Part shown: one piece after another, positions 14,856 through 18,876 of the stretch | Layout: each line of letters opens with the position of its first letter | Position numbering within the stretch: the stretch's first letter is position 1 | DNA from: SB21 sp964535295 | GTDB lineage: Bacteria; CLD3; SB21 | Direction: 5' to 3' | NCBI GenBank assembly: GCA_964535295.1 | Contig: CAZHUW010000047.1 | Span: 1-18,876, forward strand | DNA length: 18,876 nt | Program-made: the position numbers and the translations under genes | Notes under the pieces: generated by a model | Database searches by the model: none | What the model saw: the letters and a program-made list of their open reading frames with translations, nothing else | What the model was told of the DNA's origin: nothing

Positions 14856-15536
14856 TTAAAAATAAGGCCTGCCTACGGTCAGCACATACACGGTTTTGGT
14901 TCCGTGCGCCTTTAAAATACGGGCGCAGGCATTTGCCGTTGATCCGGTCGTGATCAGATCGTCGATAAGGATCACTTTCATGCCGGTAAGCAGCCCGGTA
15001 TCGGCAACGGCAAAGACATCGGCCATGTTCTTAACTCGTTCCTGTGCATCGGCCATTTGAGTCTGAGAGACCGTATTGACGTTCCGATACAAGAGATCGG
15101 CTCGGCATGGAACTGAGATCTTGCGGGACAATGCTTTGGCGATCTCTTCCGATTGATTATAGGAACGTTCGCGATATTTGACCTTATGAAGAGGAACCGG
15201 TATCAAGAGATCCGCGCTCAGCCAATCCGGGAGCCCTGAAACGGTATCGGATAAAATGGCGGCAAAACCGTCGGCCAAAGAAATGGCCCGGTTGTATTTG
15301 AGGTGATGGATCAAGGTTTGAAGCTTTTGATCGTAATAGGCGCCCGAACGGATCTCATCGATGTAATCGGATTCGATCACGCCGTCCCGCACGGCTCCCT
15401 GAACTCGCCGGAGACCGTCCCAACATGAACGACAGACCCATACTCCGCCACGTTCCAATCTTTCTTCGCAGGAGATACAAAATGGAGGAAATACGAATTC
15501 TATGATATTTCGGAAAAAATCAATGATGCTGTTCAT
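14856..15536 (-). CDS. comF: ComF-family phosphoribosyltransferase-like protein
   Basis: A 226-residue protein of the usual ComF length. An N-terminal zinc-finger-like module has C20-x2-C23 and C35-x2-C38. The central conserved segment is P-V-P-L-H-K-V-K-Y-R-E-R-S-Y-N-Q-S at 113-129. The PRPP-binding loop V-I-L-I-D-D-L-I-T-T-G-S-T lies at 188-200. ComF/GntX proteins assist DNA uptake or natural transformation in several bacteria, probably with the PriA/DprA machinery, although a nucleotide-metabolic role is also possible. No other competence gene is visible here. The ATG lies 6 bp after the receiver gene stop, with AGGA about 9 nt upstream, so it is probably cotranscribed with the receiver and kinase. 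Confidence 0.9.
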   Translation of the reverse strand: MNSIIDFFRNIIEFVFPPFCISCEERLERGGVWVCRSCWDGLRRVQGAVRDGVIESDYIDEIRSGAYYDQKLQTLIHHLKYNRAISLADGFAAILSDTVSGLPDWLSADLLIPVPLHKVKYRERSYNQSEEIAKALSRKISVPCRADLLYRNVNTVSQTQMADAQERVKNMADVFAVADTGLLTGMKVILIDDLITTGSTANACARILKAHGTKTVYVLTVGRPYF

Positions 15537-15542
15537 GACTAA

Positions 15543-15908
15543 TCATCCTGCGGCGGACAATATCTCAGATAGATTTTGAATAAAAACGGACCTCGGAAAC
15601 ACGCGGTCGCATCCCGCCGAAGCTGCTGCAGCGCGCATCTCCACATCGACATGAGATAAAAAACCAATGATGGGTATTCCCGACGTCGTGCCGGAAGATT
15701 TGAGGGAAGTGATCAATGCCAGGCCGTCGATCTTTTTGGAATTCAAATCGATCAATACTAACGAGGGCATTATTTGAGAAATTCGGGAAGTTAATTCATC
15801 AGCCACACCAACGGCGGAACGGACGTCCACTTGCAAAGGTTTGGCGACATTTTGGATCTTTGATAGGAAAAGCAGATCGTCCACACAGGCAATGATCATT
15901 TTAGGCAT
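15543..15908 (-). CDS. Stand-alone receiver-domain protein with an altered active site
   Basis: With the ATG at 15908 the protein is 121 residues, a single receiver domain. That start is 4 bp after the kinase stop; the longer frame to 16004 would overlap the kinase by 92 bp and adds nothing receiver-like. The acidic pair D10-D11 and the phosphoacceptor D54 (V-L-I-D-L-N-S) are present, as is S85 in the position of the conserved Thr/Ser. The otherwise invariant lysine is replaced: the segment C-D-R-V-F-P-R-S-V-F puts R106 where K is expected, and serine follows instead of proline. It is likely a phosphorelay intermediate or phosphate sink for the neighbouring kinase, or a receiver that works without phosphorylation. 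Confidence 0.82.
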   Translation of the reverse strand: MPKMIIACVDDLLFLSKIQNVAKPLQVDVRSAVGVADELTSRISQIMPSLVLIDLNSKKIDGLALITSLKSSGTTSGIPIIGFLSHVDVEMRAAAASAGCDRVFPRSVFIQNLSEILSAAG

Positions 15909-15912
15909 GGTA

Positions 15913-17058
15913 TTACGCGTCGTTTCCAGCAGGCAGATAGAATTTGAATTCGCTGCCAGTACCGATCTTGCTTTCAACCCATATCCTTCCCCCGTGGGCT
16001 TCAACGGCTAACTTACAAAAGGTCAGCCCGAGGCCCCGATCCGTTTTCAATCCTAATTTCTTCAGATCGGCCTGAGCGAATTTCTCAAATATCTTTTCGG
16101 TATATTCCGGAGCTATCCCTTCGCCGTCATCCTTGACCGTTACTTGCAGACGTCCTTGCTCGGGCTCAAACCTGGCGCTCAACCGGATCTTCCCGCCTTT
16201 GATGGAATGTTTCACCGCATTATGAAGTAAATTTGCGACGACGCGATGAACCATGTCCTTGTCCGCGCTGATCATCGGTACGTCTTTAGTGACATCCATC
16301 TCACCGCTGATCCCGCTCTTTTGCATCATGTAAGCGAATTCATTCAGGTTGGCATCGAGGATCTCCGTTATGTGAAAAGGTTCTTTGCGCAATTTGACCT
16401 TATTCTCTTCCATACGGCTGATATCGAGGATATCCGTTATCATTTTTTGAATCACGGAGGCGCTCTCATCCATTTTTTTGATGATCGAAAGCTGACGCTC
16501 GGATAAGTTCTCAGGCATCATCTGAAGAAGTTCGCTGCATCCCATGATCCCGGTCAAGGGGTTTTTCAGATCATGAACGATCATTTGCGTCAATGAATCG
16601 CGCAATCCCTGCAGTTCGACAAGTTTCTTGTTCTTTTCTTCCAGTTCTTTCTTGCTTTCACGCAGCTGGTCGTGCAGGGTTTTGATGCGCAGCAACGAGC
16701 GAAGACGCGCCATGAGTTCCAGATTATTGATCGGCTTCGGTAAAAAATCATCCGAACCGGCTTCCAGCGCACGCACTTCGTCTTCAATACTGTGGAGCGC
16801 AGTGACCATGATCACCGGCAGGAGGTGGGTCTCAGGATTTTTTCGCAGTTGCCGGCACACTTCAAATCCGTCCATTTCCGGCATCATCGCATCCAGAAGC
16901 ACGACGTCGGGCCTGATCCGCGCAATCTGCTGCAACGCTTCCACACCGGTTGACGCAACGGCGATCTCATATCCTTTACGCTGTAAAAAAGTTGCCAAAA
17001 ACCGGACATTGAGTTCTTCATCGTCAACGATCAGAATGGTATGCTTTTTTTCTTCCAT
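15913..17058 (-). CDS. REC-histidine kinase (hybrid with N-terminal receiver)
   Basis: A 381-residue soluble protein. The receiver (1-125) is intact: D12-D13, phosphoacceptor D56 in V-L-L-D-A-M-M-P, T86 and K108 in L-P-K-P-I. A short coiled coil (about 128-155) leads to the dimerisation domain, with H162 in M-I-V-H-D-L-K-N-P-L. The ATPase domain spans about 265-376 (N-L-L-H-N-A-V-K-H-S, D-D-G-E-G-I-A and R-G-L-G-L-T-F). It has no sensor or membrane segment, so it is probably driven by another kinase through its receiver. The R-I-K-x-L-H-D-x-L linker after the receiver is shared with the kinase at 10869-12977, so the two are related. It heads the unit with the stand-alone receiver, comF and the lipid kinase. 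Confidence 0.93.
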   Translation of the reverse strand: MEEKKHTILIVDDEELNVRFLATFLQRKGYEIAVASTGVEALQQIARIRPDVVLLDAMMPEMDGFEVCRQLRKNPETHLLPVIMVTALHSIEDEVRALEAGSDDFLPKPINNLELMARLRSLLRIKTLHDQLRESKKELEEKNKKLVELQGLRDSLTQMIVHDLKNPLTGIMGCSELLQMMPENLSERQLSIIKKMDESASVIQKMITDILDISRMEENKVKLRKEPFHITEILDANLNEFAYMMQKSGISGEMDVTKDVPMISADKDMVHRVVANLLHNAVKHSIKGGKIRLSARFEPEQGRLQVTVKDDGEGIAPEYTEKIFEKFAQADLKKLGLKTDRGLGLTFCKLAVEAHGGRIWVESKIGTGSEFKFYLPAGNDA

Positions 17059-17118
17059 GATTATTATGGTATAACCGTTAGGTGAGATCGTGCCGGGCGT
17101 ATGTGTATAATATAGTCG

Positions 17119-17129
17119 AACCGCCGGTT
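17119..17129. promoter_or_regulatory. Short palindrome at the predicted kinase start site (operator candidate)
   Basis: AACCG-C-CGGTT is a perfect 11-bp palindrome directly next to the -10 element of the predicted kinase promoter, about where transcription would start. A related 9-bp palindrome, TAAC-C-GTTA, lies at 17072-17080 in the leader. The placement suits a regulator site, but short palindromes are common by chance. Confidence 0.25.
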
Positions 17130-17158
17130 AGTTTAACAAAGTATCCGGGAATTGTCAA
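17130..17158 (-). promoter_or_regulatory. Predicted promoter of the REC-histidine kinase unit
   Basis: On the - strand a perfect TTGACA (17153-17158) is followed after exactly 17 bp by TAAACT (17130-17135), a 4 of 6 match to the -10 consensus. The leader to the ATG at 17058 would be about 65 nt. It lies back to back with the predicted promoter of the PASTA gene. Confidence 0.55.
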
Positions 17159-17171
17159 ATCATTATTTTAA

Positions 17172-17203
17172 TTTGCCTTTATACGATGTATTAAATATAT
17201 TTG
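17172..17203 (+). promoter_or_regulatory. Predicted promoter of the PASTA protein gene
   Basis: TTGCCT (17173-17178) and TATATT (17196-17201) are separated by 17 bp, a sigma-70-like arrangement. The same bases also read as TTTG (17172-17175) and TATATTTG (17196-17203), the TAnnTTTG box of Bacteroidetes-type promoters with about 20 bp between them. Transcription would start close to 17209, 26 nt before the ATG. Confidence 0.45.
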
Positions 17204-17234
17204 CCTCGCATTACCAAAAATCCTGATCCTATCC

Positions 17235-17972
17235 ATGAACATGAAAAATTTCGTCAAAAGCAGCGCACTCTTCGCCGTATTGTCTTTTGCCGCTGTCCTG
17301 GCCGCAGATAAATTGATTATGCCGCTTTATGTGTCCCATCAAAATGAAATCATCGTACCGAATGTGTTAAACATCGATTATAATGATGCCAAGCGAATCC
17401 TCGAAAAAGCACATTTTAATGTGACAAAAAAGCAACGGTTTGACGCAAATACGCCTCCCAATGTCGTTATTCAACAAATACCTGAACCGTTAACGACTGT
17501 TAAACCGGGCCGAGATATTGAATTGATCGTAACCAACAATGACCGGATGGTAAATGTCCCGTTGCTCAGACTCTCGACATTGCGGGATGCCCAATTTAAT
17601 CTGGAATCACTGGGGCTAAAGATCGGCAAAATAGACTCCCAGTCATCCAACGAGTTTCCGGCGGGGATCATATTGGAACAGGCTATGGAAGCCAACTCAA
17701 AAGTCAGGATCGGCACACCCGTCGACCTCATAGTCAGTACCGGGAATAATCTTTTGGAAGCCAAAGTGCCATTTCTTATCCATAAAAGCCTTCTTGAGGC
17801 AAAGTCGCAAATTGTCGAATCCGGATTACGGCTCGGGGCGATCATTAAAAAATTTTCACCGGATCTTTTGCCGGGAACCGTGATCGCTCAATCCCTGGAC
17901 AGTTCGAAGACCGTTGCCCCGCTGACCACGATCGATCTGACGGTGAGTTCAACAAACAAAGACGATGAATAA
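17235..17972 (+). CDS. Membrane-anchored three-PASTA-domain protein without kinase domain
   Basis: A 245-residue protein. The N-terminus has one hydrophobic segment (about 9-24) after basic residues, giving an N-in, C-out anchor or an uncleaved signal. Three PASTA domains follow at about 38-101, 105-169 and 176-239. Each has the V-P-N/x-V/L start, a helix with A-x-x-x-L-E, and the closing V-x-P/I-G-T-x-I/V-D/E-L-x-V-S/T strand. PASTA domains bind peptidoglycan fragments or help organise cell-wall enzymes. Usually they are attached to Ser/Thr kinases or penicillin-binding proteins; here neither is present. No Shine-Dalgarno sequence is visible, and M3 (17241) is an equally possible start. The stop overlaps the start of the glycosyltransferase by 8 bp, so the two are cotranscribed. 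Confidence 0.9.
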   Translation: MNMKNFVKSSALFAVLSFAAVLAADKLIMPLYVSHQNEIIVPNVLNIDYNDAKRILEKAHFNVTKKQRFDANTPPNVVIQQIPEPLTTVKPGRDIELIVTNNDRMVNVPLLRLSTLRDAQFNLESLGLKIGKIDSQSSNEFPAGIILEQAMEANSKVRIGTPVDLIVSTGNNLLEAKVPFLIHKSLLEAKSQIVESGLRLGAIIKKFSPDLLPGTVIAQSLDSSKTVAPLTTIDLTVSSTNKDDE

Positions 17973-18876
17973 TAGCAAACGCATATGCTTTATTACGGAT
18001 TCTTTCATTGCCGATACCCGGGCGATGATCAGCGGGCCTATGGTACAGACTTATCTCATCGGCCTTGAATTAAAAAGACGGGATTGGGACGTCCATTATT
18101 TAGCTTACAGCCATGAAGGAAAAGATCGTCAGTCAGAAATATATGAAGGCATGACCGTCCATTGGATAAGGCACCGGAAATTCATACCGCTGCTTCAGTT
18201 CTTCAAGATCAGAAAAGCACTGAAAAAGATCGGCGCTGACTACCACTACCAACGAGGCCGTGACATTCTAACAGGTATGGTAGCCAGCCACTGCAGGAAA
18301 AACAACACAATATTTATTTGGGCAAGCGCCGGTGAGACAGGCGTCGACAAAGGAAAGTATATAAAGCAGTTACACAAGAAAAGGCGACCGTTTCTTAAAA
18401 AATGTGTACTATGGGTTGAAGCAAGGATTAACGACCTGATCTGTGAATATGGAATTAATCATGCTTCACGTATCATTGTTCAAACCGATTATCAAAAAAA
18501 CAGGCTCAAGGAATCATTTGGATTGGACTCCATCGTCATCAAATCCGGTCATCCCGTTCCGGAACTGGTGGAGCGCGCTTTACCGCTTAAAGTATTATGG
18601 ATCGGAAGTATAAAAGCCGTAAAGCGGCCGGAACTCTTTGTTGAATTGGCCGAATTATGCCGGGATTTAGACTGTGAATTTTGGATGGCCGGACAGTTTG
18701 TTGATAACAAGTTGAAATCATTTCTTTTGCAGAAGACACAGAATATGAATAACTTTAAATATTTGGGTGCAATTCCTTTCCAAGAAAGCCAAGCTCTGAT
18801 ATCTAAAGCGCACGTATTAGTAAATACAACGGACGATGGCTATGAGGGACTGCCCAATGCTTTTGTTCAGGCGTGG
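17965..18876 (+). CDS. Family 4 glycosyltransferase, 3' truncated
   Basis: The frame opens with ATG at 17965, inside the last codons of the PASTA gene, and stays open through 304 codons to the right edge. It begins M-N-N-S-K-R-I-C-F-I-T-D-S-F. The N-terminal Rossmann half has a G-P-M-V-Q-T-Y-L-I-G-L-E-L segment (24-36) typical of GT-B glycosyltransferases. The second half starts with V-L-W-I-G-S-I-K-A-V-K-R-P-E (210-223), the donor-binding W/V-G-x-x-x-x-x-K-x-x-E block of GT4. W-M-A-G-Q is at 240-244, and V-L-V-N-T-T-x-D-G-Y-E-G-L-P-N-A-F-V-Q at 284-302 is the E-x7-E-type catalytic region. Perhaps 50-80 residues are missing. The sugar and acceptor cannot be inferred; coupling to a PASTA protein suggests a cell-surface polymer. 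Confidence 0.88.
   Translation, partial: MNNSKRICFITDSFIADTRAMISGPMVQTYLIGLELKRRDWDVHYLAYSHEGKDRQSEIYEGMTVHWIRHRKFIPLLQFFKIRKALKKIGADYHYQRGRDILTGMVASHCRKNNTIFIWASAGETGVDKGKYIKQLHKKRRPFLKKCVLWVEARINDLICEYGINHASRIIVQTDYQKNRLKESFGLDSIVIKSGHPVPELVERALPLKVLWIGSIKAVKRPELFVELAELCRDLDCEFWMAGQFVDNKLKSFLLQKTQNMNNFKYLGAIPFQESQALISKAHVLVNTTDDGYEGLPNAFVQAW

Noticed and set aside
15909..16004. Extended N-terminus of the stand-alone receiver back to 16004
   Set aside because: It overlaps the end of the kinase gene by 92 bp, and a receiver-like start (M-P-K-M-I-I-A-C-V-D-D) occurs at 15908.
17235..17972. PASTA protein as a fragment of a Ser/Thr kinase
   Set aside because: The gene has its own promoter-like region, start and N-terminal membrane segment, and no kinase remnants are seen upstream, where a divergent gene begins.

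Overview
The window reads as a chromosomal segment of a free-living, signalling-rich Gram-negative-type bacterium of moderate GC. Evidence for the lineage is indirect: many starts lack a Shine-Dalgarno sequence, one upstream region carries a TAnnTTTG box as in Bacteroidetes-type promoters, and REC-DUF4388 regulators, a TolB-like propeller, toast-rack-like and TPR envelope proteins are present. I infer a member or relative of the FCB group, with low to moderate confidence. No phage, transposon, CRISPR array, tRNA or rRNA is visible. No intergenic gap exceeds about 180 bp.

Layout. A truncated TolB-like propeller gene enters from the left on the + strand and ends 3 bp from a converging TPR gene. 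From there to 17058 every gene is on the - strand. Read in the direction of transcription: (i) REC-histidine kinase, stand-alone receiver, ComF phosphoribosyltransferase, lipid/diacylglycerol kinase (17058 to 13879); (ii) a Crp/Fnr regulator with its own promoter and a strong terminator (13793 to 13043); (iii) a long, tightly packed set starting with a REC-GAF-PAS-histidine kinase, then a REC-DUF4388-roadblock-like regulator, a PHP phosphoesterase, a divergent RelA/SpoT-like protein, a family 2 glycosyltransferase, a HAD phosphatase, a methyltransferase and a pyrimidine-nucleoside phosphorylase (12977 to 4221); (iv) an ECF sigma factor, a toast-rack-like exported protein and an exported TPR protein (4162 to 687). 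On the right, divergent from the first kinase, a kinase-less three-PASTA membrane protein overlaps a family 4 glycosyltransferase that runs off the window.

The most interesting object is the 389-residue protein at 7734-8903. It resembles a conserved protein of unknown function, but its second half carries degenerate counterparts of nearly all RelA/SpoT synthetase motifs: a lysine ladder, D-x-I-x-x-R-I-I, a Y-I-x-P-x-G loop, E-x-Q-I and a G-x-A-x-x-x-K-Y-K tail. The tyrosine that stacks on the guanine nucleotide is missing. Its start overlaps the gene for a PHP phosphoesterase of the RNase AM / pAp phosphatase type, which sits downstream of a two-component module. A nucleotide-signalling writer and eraser under two-component control is a testable reading, not a proven one.

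Other points are a histidine kinase whose receiver has alanine at the phosphoacceptor site, and a lipid kinase gene whose essential N-terminal NPKAG loop lies upstream of any standard start codon.
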